Origin: Streptomyces sp. ISL-100
GTDB taxonomy: Bacteria > Actinomycetota > Actinomycetes > Streptomycetales > Streptomycetaceae
DNA length: 64,000 bases
Assembly (NCBI RefSeq): GCF_018614615.1
Contig: NZ_JAGGOK010000029.1
Location: forward strand, 154,638-218,637
Direction of reading: 5' to 3'
Every line of letters begins with the position of its first letter. Position 1 is the first letter of the stretch. Below are positions 1-11,351 of this stretch, piece by piece. The notes under the pieces were generated by a model. The model worked only from the letters and a program-made list of their open reading frames with translations, had not been told where the DNA came from and made no database searches. Made by a program: the position numbers and the translations under genes.

Positions 1-1
1 T

Positions 2-718
2 CCGAACGCCTGCGGCAAGTCGACCCTGCTCAAGGCGTTGGCCCGCATGCTCAGGCCCAAGGCGGGAGAGGTCTATCTCGACGGGGCCGCCATCTCGTCG
101 TACCGCTCCCGCGAAGTCGCGCGCCGGCTCGGCCTGCTCCCGCAGTCGTCGACCGCGCCGGGCGGCATCACGGTGGGAGACCTGGTGGCCCGCGGCCGTT
201 ATCCGCACCAGCGGATGCTCAAGCAGTGGTCCGCCGAGGACGAGTCCGCCGTGACGGAGGCGATGCGGCAGACCGGCGTACTGGAACTCGCCGACCGGCC
301 GGTCGACGACCTCTCCGGCGGTCAGCGGCAACGCGTGTGGCTGTCCATGGTGCTGGCGCAGCAGACGTCCATCCTGCTGCTGGACGAACCGACCACCTTC
401 CTCGACATCGCGCACCAGGTCGAGGTGCTGAACCTGTGCGCCGATCTGCATGAGCGCAAGGGCCACACCATCGTCGCGGTGCTGCACGACCTCAACCAGG
501 CATGCCGCTATGCCACCCACCTCGTGGTGATGCGGGCCGGCGGCACGGTCGCCGCCGAAGGCGACCCGGCGACGGTCATGACCGCCGAGCTGATCGAGGA
601 CGTGTTCGGCCTGCCCTGCCGGATCATCGACGATCCCGAAACCGGAACTCCGCTCATGGTTCCGACGGCCCGCAAGCGCCCTGCCATGGCAGGCGACGCC
701 CTGGCGGAAACCCCTTAG
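2..718 (+). CDS. Ferric-siderophore (FepC/FecE-type) ABC transporter ATPase, 5' end cut by the window edge
   Basis: This subunit would drive uptake of a ferric siderophore through a permease and binding protein that lie outside the window. The frame is open from the first bases, so the N-terminus is upstream. Visible in order are Walker A PNACGKSTLL at the very start (the usual Gly after Asn is Ala), the Q-loop LGLLPQ, the signature LSGGQRQR, Walker B ILLLDEP and the switch His in VLHD. The GRYPHQ stretch and the FGLP...PLMVP tail are those of iron/B12/haem importer ATPases. It ends 14 bases before the amidohydrolase, so the two are probably co-transcribed. The substrate is inferred from the family and from the iron boxes nearby. 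Confidence 0.9.
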   Translation, partial: PNACGKSTLLKALARMLRPKAGEVYLDGAAISSYRSREVARRLGLLPQSSTAPGGITVGDLVARGRYPHQRMLKQWSAEDESAVTEAMRQTGVLELADRPVDDLSGGQRQRVWLSMVLAQQTSILLLDEPTTFLDIAHQVEVLNLCADLHERKGHTIVAVLHDLNQACRYATHLVVMRAGGTVAAEGDPATVMTAELIEDVFGLPCRIIDDPETGTPLMVPTARKRPAMAGDALAETP

Positions 719-732
719 GGACGGGACTGCCC

Positions 733-2310
733 ATGCTCTGTACGAGGCTGACGAACGCCCACATCATCACCATGGACCCGGACCACCCCGTCGCCCACGA
801 CCTGGGCATCTGGCGCGGCCGGATCGTGGGCCTGGACGACGCGGTGACCTCACTGCCCGCCCGCGAGGTGATCGACCTCCAGGGCGCCACCGTGCTGCCC
901 GGGTTCATCGACAGCCACGTTCACCTGGCATGGACGGGGCTGAAGGCGACCACCCCGAGCGTCGCACCCTGCGAGCGGATCGAGGACGTGCTCGCGGTCG
1001 TGGAAGAGGCCGTCTCCCGGAAGACTTCCCCCGGCGCCTGGGTAGACATCGCCGGGTACGACCAGAGGGCCCTCGGACGCCATCTGACCGCTGCCGAACT
1101 CGACCAGGTCAGCCATGGGCGCAAGGTGTTCCTGATGCACGACTCCGGACACGCCTGCGTGGTCAACAGCGCCGTCCTGGACCAGCTGCCCGCTCATGTC
1201 CGCCACGAGGACGGCTACCTCGCCGAGAGCGCCATGGGCGCCGCACGGAAACTTCGACCGCCCTACTCCCAGGACGAGTTGGCGGACGCGATCGCCCACG
1301 CCGGGCGCATCTGTCTCTCGGAGGGCGTGACGGCCTGCGCCGAGGCGGGCATCGGTGGCGCCCTGTTCGGCCACAGCCCGGTCGAGCTGGCCGCCTATCA
1401 GCTGGTGCGGGAGCAGGGCCGCCTGCCCCTGCGGGTGCAGCTCATGGTCGCCGCGGACACGCTGCGTCCGGTCGTCTCGCATGCAGGCGATGGCATACCC
1501 CGGGCCCTCGACCTCGGCCTGCGCACCGGGTTCGGCGACGACTGGCTCTCCGTGGGCGCGCTCAAGATCTGGACCGACGGCGGCATGATGGCCCGTACCG
1601 CCGCACTGAGCAGCCCGTACCACGGCATGGAACACGCCGGGGAGCTCCAGGACGATCCCGAACTCCTCGCGGACACCATCGTCGACGGCCATCTCGCCGG
1701 CTGGCAGCTCGCCGTCCACGCCATCGGCGACCGCGCCGCCGACGTCGCCCTGGACGCCCTGGAGCGGGCACAGAACATCCGGCCACGCCCGGACGCGAGG
1801 CACCGCATCGAACACGCGGGCCTGATCAGACCCGACCAGCTCGCCCGCTTCGCGCGACTCGGCGCGATCGCGGTGGTCCAGCCGAACTTCCTGCGCTACT
1901 TCGGCGACGACTACGCGTCGATCATGGGCGAGGACAGGGCGCCCTGGCTGTACCGGGGCAAGGGGTTCCTGGACCACGGCATCACGCTGGTGGGCAGCTC
2001 CGACCGTCCCGTCACGGACGGATCGCCGCTGCGGGCCATTCAGTTCATGGTCGAGCGCGCCTCCGCGTCGGGCCGGGTCATCGGCCCGGACGAGGGCATC
2101 ACGGTCGACGAGGCCCTGCGCTCGTACACCGTCGGTGGAGCCTTCGCCTGCCACTGGGACGACAGCGCCGGCAGCCTCAGCCCCGGCAAACGCGCCGATC
2201 TGGTCGTCCTGGGAGACCATCCCCGGCGAGTCAGCACCTCACGCATTGGTGACATCGAAGTGGTCGCGACGTTCGTCGACGGCCGTAAGAGCGAAAAGGC
2301 GGCGCCATGA
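733..2310 (+). CDS. YtcJ-type metal-dependent amidohydrolase
   Basis: A cytoplasmic 525-residue amidohydrolase of the Amidohydro_3/YtcJ group, which hydrolyses amide-like bonds with one or two bound metals; the substrate cannot be read from the sequence. Metal-ligand motifs are in order: FIDSHVHLAW (His62 and His64), HAIGDRA, HRIEHAG, and GSSDRPV carrying the catalytic Asp. The C-terminal SPGKRADLVVLGDHP is typical of the family. The ATG at 733 fits the family N-terminus and follows a GGGACGGG stretch; the same frame is open further upstream but overlaps the ABC ATPase. The next small gene starts inside its stop codon. A role in siderophore handling is only suggested by position. Confidence 0.85.
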   Translation: MLCTRLTNAHIITMDPDHPVAHDLGIWRGRIVGLDDAVTSLPAREVIDLQGATVLPGFIDSHVHLAWTGLKATTPSVAPCERIEDVLAVVEEAVSRKTSPGAWVDIAGYDQRALGRHLTAAELDQVSHGRKVFLMHDSGHACVVNSAVLDQLPAHVRHEDGYLAESAMGAARKLRPPYSQDELADAIAHAGRICLSEGVTACAEAGIGGALFGHSPVELAAYQLVREQGRLPLRVQLMVAADTLRPVVSHAGDGIPRALDLGLRTGFGDDWLSVGALKIWTDGGMMARTAALSSPYHGMEHAGELQDDPELLADTIVDGHLAGWQLAVHAIGDRAADVALDALERAQNIRPRPDARHRIEHAGLIRPDQLARFARLGAIAVVQPNFLRYFGDDYASIMGEDRAPWLYRGKGFLDHGITLVGSSDRPVTDGSPLRAIQFMVERASASGRVIGPDEGITVDEALRSYTVGGAFACHWDDSAGSLSPGKRADLVVLGDHPRRVSTSRIGDIEVVATFVDGRKSEKAAP

Positions 2311-2540
2311 GTACGAAGGTGGAAAGCATCGAGCGGTACGCGTACCTGTGGCAGGCGTCCTCGTACCCGCATCAGTGGGTCATCTGGAACACCGCTGCGG
2401 AGACCATGGTCTTCGACACGCAGATCAACTGCCCGGTGGACATCGACGGGGAAGCGACCCTGCGCGAGGTCCTGCGCAGAATGCGCGAGGCCGGCGTACC
2501 GGAGAGCTACGACTATCCGGGCCGCCCCTGCGCCGCGTAG
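2307..2540 (+). CDS. Small hypothetical protein translationally coupled to the amidohydrolase
   Basis: A 77-residue acidic soluble protein whose ATG overlaps the amidohydrolase stop (ATGA), which implies coupled translation and a shared job. It has no signal peptide or membrane segment. It is rich in aromatic residues near the N-terminus (YAYLWQASSYPHQWVIWN) and ends in a Pro/Gly-rich tail. I do not recognise the family; it lacks the MbtH signature, which was considered because of the siderophore context. Confidence 0.7.
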   Translation: MSTKVESIERYAYLWQASSYPHQWVIWNTAAETMVFDTQINCPVDIDGEATLREVLRRMREAGVPESYDYPGRPCAA

Positions 2541-2658
2541 GGACGCCCGTCCTCTTTGGTGTGGGTACGGATCCGCCGCCGTGGCGGCGCGGGGCGGGGC
2601 CGCGCCTGTGGTCCGTGCGCGCGAGCGAGTACGCGCAGCGAGCCGCTGCCGAGGAGTG

Positions 2659-2826
2659 TTGCCCGACGGCGACGAACGGGCGCGGACCCGGGCCGTCGTA
2701 CGGGAAACCGGCCGCGACCGGTACCGCGTCGCACACGTGGTGCTGCGACGCCTGCTCGGCGCGTATCTGGCGCGGGGCCGGCCGCCGTCGAGCTCGTCCG
2801 CGAGCCGTGCCCCGGTGGCGGCGGCG
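2659..2826 (+). pseudogene. Remnant of an Sfp-type phosphopantetheinyl transferase
   Basis: This stretch reads in one frame as GVLPDGDERARTRAVVRE then DRYRVAHVVLRRLLGAYL, the N-terminal half of an Sfp/EntD-type 4'-phosphopantetheinyl transferase, which activates carrier proteins of peptide synthetases. After about base 2784 the similarity continues in another frame as AVELVREPCPGGGG, matching the VREPCP block of the family, and then stops. The catalytic acidic and lysine motifs (WxxKEA) are absent. A frameshift plus loss of the 3' half make this a relic. It fits a siderophore locus that has lost parts. Confidence 0.6.
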
Positions 2827-2905
2827 TTGATGTTCACGCTCCCTCGGGCTACGCGGCAGCCTGCGCCGTCGAGGGAGGGTAGGCGTACACGTTTTGGCGA
2901 AGAGC

Positions 2906-2924
2906 TTAGGTGAGGCTACCCTTA
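2906..2924 (+). promoter_or_regulatory. Iron box (DmdR/IdeR-type operator)
   Basis: TTAGGTGAGGCTACCCTTA matches the consensus TTAGGTTAGGCTAACCTAA at 16 of 19 positions and keeps its palindromic layout. It sits 77 bases before the GNAT acetyltransferase start and should repress that gene when iron is plentiful. Confidence 0.75.
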
Positions 2925-3001
2925 CTTCATCTGGTGTCCCAGGATGCTGCGGTGGCCGAGCTGCCCTCCGTGCACGGGTGGGACCGAAGGAAGGGAAACC
3001 C

Positions 3002-3526
3002 TTGATTACGGCCGCCCCGCGCCTCGGCACACTGTCGTCACGCACCATCCTGCCCGCCCCGCTCCCTGTACGATCCGCGCTTCGCGGAGATGCCGCAGGC
3101 CTTGCGGCTCTGTCCCGGCCGTTCGTACGCTCGGGCGCGCTGCGTGAGCGTTCCCTCTCCCTCTACGCCTCGGACGCGACCGATTTCCTGGTCGTGGAGA
3201 CCCGCGACGGCACCCTCGACGGCTGTCTGGGGATGCGAGTTCACCCCGCCGATCCGGCCGTCGGCCGCGGGCCCACGGGCGTCCTCTACAACTTCTGCGT
3301 CGCGCCGCGCAGGCAGGGCTGCGGACTGGGGGGTCAGCTCCTGCGTGCGGCGCTCGCCAAAGCGTCGGCCCATTCGCTGGACGCCCTCTTCACCGCGACG
3401 ACCGGTGGTGGCGACCTCTTCCTCCGGTACGGCTTCGCGCCCGCCTCTGCGGGTCTCGCGCCGGCGGCCTGGGCGAACTCCTTGGACCCTCGCCGCAATT
3501 CGCACGTCCTCGCCCGCATGCTCTGA
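3002..3526 (+). CDS. GNAT-family N-acetyltransferase, iron-box controlled
   Basis: A soluble 174-residue acetyl-CoA-dependent acetyltransferase. The acetyl-CoA pyrophosphate loop is the RRQGCGLGGQLL stretch (Q/RxxGxG/A pattern) after the beta-4 strand VLYNFCVAP; a late FLRYGFAPA motif is also typical of GNATs. I chose the TTG at 3002 because AAGGAAGGG lies just upstream; the frame is open further upstream but runs into the iron box. It converges with argD, leaving about 100 bases between them. The substrate is unknown. In this setting it could acetylate a siderophore or a precursor, or act as an N-acetylglutamate synthase for the adjacent ornithine genes; both are inferences. Confidence 0.8.
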   Translation: MITAAPRLGTLSSRTILPAPLPVRSALRGDAAGLAALSRPFVRSGALRERSLSLYASDATDFLVVETRDGTLDGCLGMRVHPADPAVGRGPTGVLYNFCVAPRRQGCGLGGQLLRAALAKASAHSLDALFTATTGGGDLFLRYGFAPASAGLAPAAWANSLDPRRNSHVLARML

Positions 3527-3624
3527 CAGCGGGGCCGGCCCGGAAGTCGTCCTGGCGGCAAGTCCCCAGCCCCACGTACGACTTCGGGACCAGCCCCTGG
3601 CTGCGACGCCGTGTGGCCGCCGGC

Positions 3625-4809
3625 TCAGGCGTCGAGGATGCCCGGCAGCGCCGCGATCAGCTCATCCACCTGCGTCGCGCGGACCGTCAGCGCCGGAGCC
3701 AGCCGCACCGTCGTGGGGCCGGTGGCGTTGACGAGGAAGCCGGCGTCCTGCGCCGCCTTCTGTACGCGCGGTGCGACCGGTTCGGTGAGAACGACCCCGA
3801 GCAGCAGTCCCGTACCCCGGACATGGCTCACCCGGAGGTGCCGCAGCCCCTCGACGCCGCACCGCAGCCGCTCACCCACCCGCGCGACATGGCCGAGGAG
3901 CCCCTCGCGCTCGATGGTCTCCAGTACGGCGATCCCGGCGGCGCAAGCCACCGGATTGCCGCCGAAGGTCGAGCCGTGCTGGCCCGGCGTCAGCAGGTCG
4001 GCCGCCGGGCCGAACGCCACCGTGGCGCCGATCGGCAGGCCACCGCCCAGCCCCTTCGCCAGAGTCACCACATCGGGGTCCGCGCCCTCCACCGCCTGAT
4101 GGGCGAACCAGCGACCGGTGCGACCGATCCCGGTCTGGACCTCGTCGAGCACCAGCAGCGTGCCGGTGGCCCGGGTGATCTCACGGGCCGCCCGCAGATA
4201 TCCCTCGGGTGCCGGGAGCACGCCGGCCTCACCCTGTACCGGTTCGATGAAGACCGCCGCCGTCTCCTCCGTGACCGCCGCCCGCAGCGCCGTCACATCA
4301 CCGAACGGCACATGGGACACCTCCCCCGGCAGCGGCAGGAACGGTTCGCGTTTCGCGGGTTGTCCGGTGAGGGCGAGCGCCCCCATGGTGCGGCCGTGGA
4401 ATCCCCCCCGGGTCGCGACCAGACGCGGCCGCCCCGTCCGACGGGCGATCTTGAACGCCGCTTCGACCGCTTCCGTCCCGGAGTTCGCGAAGAACACCCG
4501 TCCCGGCCTTCCCATCAGCCGCAGCAGCCGTTCGGCAAGCGCGACCGCAGGCTCGGAGACGTACAGGTTCGAGACGTGACCCAGCGTGGCGGCCTGGTCG
4601 CTCACCGCCGACACCACGGCAGGGTGGGCGTGCCCCAGCGTGTTCACGGCGATCCCGCCGGTGAAGTCGAGGTACGCGCGCCCGGACTCGTCCCACACCG
4701 TGCTGCCCTCGCCCCTGACCAGAGCCAGGGGCGGCGTACCGTAGTTGTCCATCATCACGGCACGCCAGCGATCCGTGAGGACCGGGCGGCCCCTTGTCCC
4801 GGCGGTCAT
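3625..4809 (-). CDS. argD: Acetylornithine aminotransferase
   Basis: A PLP-dependent class III aminotransferase of 394 residues that converts N-acetylglutamate semialdehyde to N-acetylornithine. Visible are the [12 protein letters not shown] phosphate-binding segment, GGFHGRT, the [13 protein letters not shown] block, the Schiff-base lysine in TLAKGLGGG, and [12 protein letters not shown]. The ATG at 4809 overlaps the argB stop (ATGA), so it is the last gene of a coupled argC-J-B-D run. No argR follows, unlike the usual streptomycete arginine cluster. It is probably dedicated to ornithine supply under iron control. Confidence 0.93.
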   Translation of the reverse strand: MTAGTRGRPVLTDRWRAVMMDNYGTPPLALVRGEGSTVWDESGRAYLDFTGGIAVNTLGHAHPAVVSAVSDQAATLGHVSNLYVSEPAVALAERLLRLMGRPGRVFFANSGTEAVEAAFKIARRTGRPRLVATRGGFHGRTMGALALTGQPAKREPFLPLPGEVSHVPFGDVTALRAAVTEETAAVFIEPVQGEAGVLPAPEGYLRAAREITRATGTLLVLDEVQTGIGRTGRWFAHQAVEGADPDVVTLAKGLGGGLPIGATVAFGPAADLLTPGQHGSTFGGNPVACAAGIAVLETIEREGLLGHVARVGERLRCGVEGLRHLRVSHVRGTGLLLGVVLTEPVAPRVQKAAQDAGFLVNATGPTTVRLAPALTVRATQVDELIAALPGILDA

Positions 4810-5656
4810 GCGGCGCCCTCCTCGTCCGGAACCACGGTGGTGCCGAAGTGGTCGCCGCCGCCGAACACTCCCCGCAGCAGCGAGTGCGGCACCCGGCCGT
4901 CCAGCACGTGTGCCATGGGTACGCCCGCCCAGGCGGCCCGCAGGCACCCTTCCATCTTGGGGAGCATCCCGCCCGCCAGCTCCGGCAGCAGTTTCTCCAG
5001 CTCACTCGCCGTCAGGCGGTCGATCACCTCGGTGTCGTGCGGCCAGTTCGCGTACAGCCCCTCGACGTCGGTGAGCATCACCAGCTTCTCCGCGTCGAGG
5101 GCCACCGCCATGGCCGCCGCCGCGAGATCGGCGTTGACGTTGTAGACCTGTCCGTCGGCGCCCCGCGCCACGGGGGAGACCACCGGGATACGGCCCTGCT
5201 CCAGCAGGGCCCGCACGGTGTCCGGGTTCACGTCGACGATGTCACCGACCAGGCCGATGTCCACCGGCTCGCCGTCGACCCAGGCCGGTCGCTGCACGGC
5301 CGTCATGGTGTGCGCGTCCTCGCCCGACATCCCCACCGCGAACGGCCCGTGGCTGTTGATGAGTCCGACCAGCTCCCGCTGGACCTGACCCGTCAGCACC
5401 ATCCGGACCACGTTCATGATGTCCGGAGTGGTCACCCTCAGCCCCGCCTCGAAGCGGACCTCCAGGTCGAGCCGGTCGAGCAACGCGCTGATCTGCGGCC
5501 CGCCGCCGTGTACGACGACAGGGCGCAGCCCCGCGTGCCACAGCTCCACCACGTCCTGGGCGAACGTCCGCTTCAGTTCCTCGTCCACCATGGCGTTGCC
5601 GCCGAACTTGATCACGACCGCGCGGCCCTGGAACTCCTCCAGCGAGGGGTGGGCGC

Positions 5657-5660
<4 letters not shown>
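4806..5660 (-). CDS. argB: Acetylglutamate kinase
   Basis: A 284-residue amino acid kinase that phosphorylates N-acetylglutamate, the second step to ornithine. The N-terminal VIKFGGNAM carries the catalytic lysine and glycine loop; [11 protein letters not shown] binds phosphate; [12 protein letters not shown] and [14 protein letters not shown] blocks (here [11 protein letters not shown]) are family hallmarks; [10 protein letters not shown] near the C-terminus carries the conserved lysine. It overlaps argJ by four bases upstream and argD by four bases downstream. The N-terminal helix that mediates arginine feedback in hexameric enzymes is short here ([12 protein letters not shown]), so feedback sensitivity may differ; this is an inference. 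Confidence 0.94.
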
Positions 5661-8533
<2,873 letters not shown>

Positions 8534-8607
8534 GGGCTTTCTCCTCCCTGATGACGTGTCCGCCCAGTCGGGCCACGGGCGCGGTTCGCTACCCGATGTC
8601 GGGAGAC

Positions 8608-8626
8608 TTAGCTTAGCCTAACCTAA
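8608..8626 (-). promoter_or_regulatory. Iron box controlling the isochorismatase-argCJBD operon
   Basis: TTAGCTTAGCCTAACCTAA matches the DmdR/IdeR consensus at 17 of 19 positions and is close to a perfect palindrome. It precedes the isochorismatase ATG by 75 bases, the right distance for an operator over the promoter. It could also have served the broken SIP gene on the other side. Confidence 0.85.
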
Positions 8627-8755
8627 GCGTTGATGGGGCGGGCCTGGAGCTACCCGCCCGGCAAGCCGCGCGCCGGCTGACCCCGCGCGTGCAACCCCTT
8701 CTTGGGTACGTCGCCGTACCGTCTCGATCAGCTGGGCGCCGTTGTCGCGCGGCGG

Positions 8756-8988
8756 GGCGCGGGGCACGGCGAAGCCGGCGCCCTGGATGGTCGCCTCGAT
8801 CCTGTCGCCCGGCCGCCCAGCGCGCGCCCGGTCGCCGACGCGACCTTTGTGCAGAGCGAACTCCATGCTGAATGTCCCGGTGGCGGGATTCGGGTCCACC
8901 AGCGTGCAGGCGCGTCGAACCAGAGCCGCACCCACATCGCGGGGTGCGGCTCGGTCGCACGGAACATGCCGCCGTCAGTAAGGCGGAT
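8756..8988 (-). pseudogene. Remnant of a siderophore-interacting protein (FAD-dependent ferric reductase)
   Basis: Bases 8988-8914 read IRLTDGGMFRATEPHP then MWVRLWFD; the similarity then continues in another frame as CTLVDPNPATGTFSMEFALH and RPGDRIEATIQGAGF. Together this is the FAD-binding barrel of a SIP/ViuB-type siderophore-interacting protein, which reduces ferric siderophores to release iron. A frameshift separates the two parts, and the N-terminus and the whole NADPH-binding half are missing. It is a decayed neighbour of the iron operon. Confidence 0.65.
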
Positions 8989-9065
8989 TCCGCGGTCTCC
9001 TCCCCGGGGCGACGCTTGGGTCAGGTCAGACTGAGCCAAGTCCAAAAGGTTGCCCCGATGCTCCG

Positions 9066-9473
9066 TCAGCCCTCGATCCAGCCGTGGCCCTTCGCGAACT
9101 TCACCATGCCCGCGCGCACGGCGAGGATCTGCTCGCCGGTGAGCGAGGGTGCGGTCCGCAACAGCACCTCGGTCATCTCCTTGAGGCACTCGTCCGCGCT
9201 GAGCACATCGCACATCGCGTCGGTATCGGCCGCCGACACCACGGGCGGCGTCAGCGGCTCGCCATCGGCTCCCCGGGCGAGCCGGACGCCGGACGCCTTG
9301 GGGCCGCGGTCGCCCTCATCGAGCTCGAACTCGACGGCCAGGCCCGAGCGTACGATCGCCTCGGGGATCAGCATGTCGTTCGCGTGCAGGAACACATCCT
9401 CGCCACCGCCCTCCGGAGCGATGAACCCGTACCCCCGTGCACCGTCGAAACGCACCACACGACCGGTAACCAC
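9066..9473 (-). CDS. Cold-shock domain protein with C-terminal extension
   Basis: A 135-residue nucleic-acid-binding protein. The first 60-70 residues form a cold-shock domain with RNP1-like ARGYGFIAPEGG and RNP2-like DVFLHA. The C-terminal half (LSADECLKEMTEVLL to GHGWIEG) is the extension seen in a streptomycete subgroup of longer CSD proteins. I chose the GTG at 9473 (MVTGRVVRFDG), with GGGGG eight bases upstream; a TTG five codons earlier is less likely. It is monocistronic. An RNA-chaperone role is known for the family; the target is unknown. Confidence 0.85.
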   Translation of the reverse strand: MVTGRVVRFDGARGYGFIAPEGGGEDVFLHANDMLIPEAIVRSGLAVEFELDEGDRGPKASGVRLARGADGEPLTPPVVSAADTDAMCDVLSADECLKEMTEVLLRTAPSLTGEQILAVRAGMVKFAKGHGWIEG

Positions 9474-9651
9474 CACAACAACCCCCAACCAGAACGGGCC
9501 CTTGCCCGAAAACCTGGATCAGAGCGTAGCCGGTCGGCGACGCGGTAGCCCGGCGGGTGCTCAGTGCTTGATCGCCTTCAGGAAATGCCGGTCACAGCCA
9601 ACCGGAATACGTTGGCAGTCCAGTTCATCGCGTCTCTGCCCGGAGGTTGTC

Positions 9652-9944
9652 GTGGCCACTCTTACGGTGTGGAAGTTCGATTCGCCGGACGCCGCAGCCG
9701 ATGTCGAGGAAACGCTGCCGCCGGAGCCCTCGGTGGCAAATTCACCGACATCGGTATCGACGACGACTTCATCAAGGAGGTCAAGCAGAAGGTGACCCCG
9801 GGAACGTCCGCCCTCTTCCTGATGACCATGGGCGCCAACACCGAACGGGTCAGCGAAGCCCTTCCCGGCCACACCGCGGAACTGCTCCACAGCAACCTCG
9901 ACGCGGAGACCGAGAGGAAGCTGCGTGAGGTCTTCTCCGAGTAG
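9652..9944 (+). pseudogene. DUF1269 membrane protein with internal deletion and frameshift
   Basis: The gene begins properly (GGAGG, then GTG at 9652) as MATLTVWKFDSPDAAADVEE, the N-terminus of DUF1269 proteins. It then jumps to another frame, where AAGALGGKFTDIGIDDDFIK to REVFSE gives the intact C-terminus. The central segment, including the glycine-rich membrane hairpin, is missing, and the two ends are out of frame. Family members are about 160-170 residues; only about 95 codons remain. The start signals are still good, so a short peptide of altered sequence may be made. Confidence 0.75.
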
Positions 9945-9976
9945 TGACGCCTCGCCGGCCGGTGGCCTATGCCGGT

Positions 9977-10177
9977 TCACTCGCTCGAATCATCACGCTC
10001 GCTCACCAGCTGTCCGCCCGTCGCCCAGTCCTGAGCGTCGAACTCCTGGAGGGTCACCCAGACCCGCCCAGGATCCTTCCCGAGGGCCCTTGCGTACGCC
10101 TCGGTGAGTTCGCGTACGAGCGCACGCTTCTGCTCGGCACTGCACCGCCCGATGTGCTTGACCTCGATGAAAGGCAT
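9977..10177 (-). CDS. 4-oxalocrotonate tautomerase family protein
   Basis: A 66-residue enzyme of the tautomerase superfamily. The catalytic Pro1 follows the initiator Met (MPFIEVKHI), and Arg in the second half (KDPGRVWVTLQEF) corresponds to the substrate-binding arginine position. Such small proteins assemble as trimers or hexamers and interconvert keto and enol forms of 2-oxo acids; the substrate here is unknown. Nearby oxygenase remnants suggest a former aromatic-degradation context, which is an inference. Confidence 0.85.
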   Translation of the reverse strand: MPFIEVKHIGRCSAEQKRALVRELTEAYARALGKDPGRVWVTLQEFDAQDWATGGQLVSERDDSSE

Positions 10178-10195
10178 GACGGAATCCTCGACTCC

Positions 10196-10817
10196 TCAAT
10201 ACCGCTGGGCCTTGGCGATCCTGGGCGTCAGTACCGGTTCGACAGGCTTCCGGCTGATGGCCAGCGGCTGGACCTTCTCACCGGGGTCGAGATCCTGCGC
10301 GCCGACGATCCTGCTCTCCACCACCTTGCCGGAGGGGTCGGTGAAGTCGACCTGGACGGCGTACGACGCCTGCTCGTCGGTGCGGTTGGTGATGTTGACG
10401 ACGACGGCGAGAACGCCGCCGGTCTGAGCCCTCGGTTTTCCGGTCAGCGAGACGTCCGCTCTCGCATTGCCACCGCCCCGCACCTTCTTGAGCTCGGCGG
10501 CGGCCGCCTGGTTGGCACGGCCCGCCTCAGCCGAGACCGATGCCTCGAAGGCGGAGGCGGCAGCCGACGCGGACGAAGCCGCCGCGGACGCCGAGGCGCG
10601 GGCCGAGGCTTCCGCAGAGGCCAGAGCGGACGGCGGCGTACCCGTGAAGGAGGACGTGTCGGGCGGTGTCGGTCGCGGGCTGAACGGCGTACTGCTACCG
10701 CCGTCCCCGTCATCGGTACTGCACGAAGCGAGGGTGGCCACGCCTGACGCCGCGGTGACCAGAACCGGCCGTGGCCAGCCGTCGCCTGCTCGACCGGCCC
10801 TTCGTGCATGCGGCCAT
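10196..10817 (-). CDS. Putative lipoprotein, signal peptide apparently frameshifted
   Basis: The body reads as an Ala/Ser-rich linker followed by a beta-rich domain (DVSLTGKPRAQTGGVLAVVV to PVLTPRIAKAQRY). Upstream in the same frame is a lipobox-like VATLASC, so it was an exported lipoprotein. The likely start is the ATG at 10817 behind GGAGG (MAACTKGRSSRRRLATA, with twin Arg), but this is one frame away from VLVTAASGVATLASC; removal of one base near 10770 would join them. Either a frameshift inactivated it or there is a sequence error. The only in-frame start is a GTG near 10855. Function unknown. Confidence 0.55.
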
Positions 10818-10898
10818 GGGGCTTGTCCTCCAGCGAGTACCGATTCCTGGGCAATCACTATGTACCATATGCCGGATTGAAGGTATGCGTGCATTACC

Positions 10899-11351
10899 TC
10901 ACGACTGGGCTTCGGCCGCGGCCCGGTACAGCCGGCGCAGCCGCACCACGCCGAGGTCGTGCTGGTAGAGGTTCTCCTGCTGGTCGGCCGCCGCGGGCAT
11001 GGCCTCCAGCATGACGGGGTCCTGCTCCAGGACGTCCTAGTGCCGCTTCTCGATCAGCGTCTTGTACAGGAAGCGCCACGAGTCGCGCTGCCAGTCCTCG
11101 AACTTGCGGTAGCGCCAGAAGAAGACACCGGTGTTGTGCGCGTCGACCGGGCAGACCATGCCGACGATGCCGAACGGGCCGCCGGGGCCCGCGGAGGGCG
11201 GGTACGGGATGGACAGGTCCACCCAGGCCGCACCCTTACGGCTCAGCTCCACCCAGTCGAAGTTGACGCCCCGCTGGTCGGTCTTCTCGAAGAAGTAGCC
11301 GCGGTCCGTCTCGCGGATGCGGAACTTGGCCGTGGTGTCACCGTCGAACAT
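10899..11351 (-). pseudogene. VanA-like Rieske oxygenase remnant, C-terminal part with internal TAG
   Basis: The frame reads MFDGDTTAKFRIRETDRGYF through FGIVGMVCPVDAHNTGVFFW to YKTLIEKRH, then an in-frame TAG at 11037-11039, then DVLEQDPVMLEAMPAAADQQ to YRAAAEAQS and a natural TGA. Homologues have Trp where the TAG sits (KRHWDVLEQD), so TGG to TAG is the simplest explanation. The Rieske iron-sulfur domain and most of the catalytic domain are missing. It was the oxygenase component of an aromatic O-demethylase or related ring-modifying enzyme. Confidence 0.7.

Noticed and set aside
850..2220. 456-codon open frame antisense to the amidohydrolase
   Set aside because: High-GC shadow frame: no domain, no ribosome site, and the sense strand carries all amidohydrolase motifs.
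2307..2540. MbtH-like protein of a siderophore synthetase
   Set aside because: The conserved MbtH Trp and NxEGQxSLW pattern is absent.
3613..5145. 510-codon plus-strand frame over argD and argB
   Set aside because: It is the antisense shadow of two well-supported enzymes and has Arg/Pro/Gly-rich, domain-free sequence.
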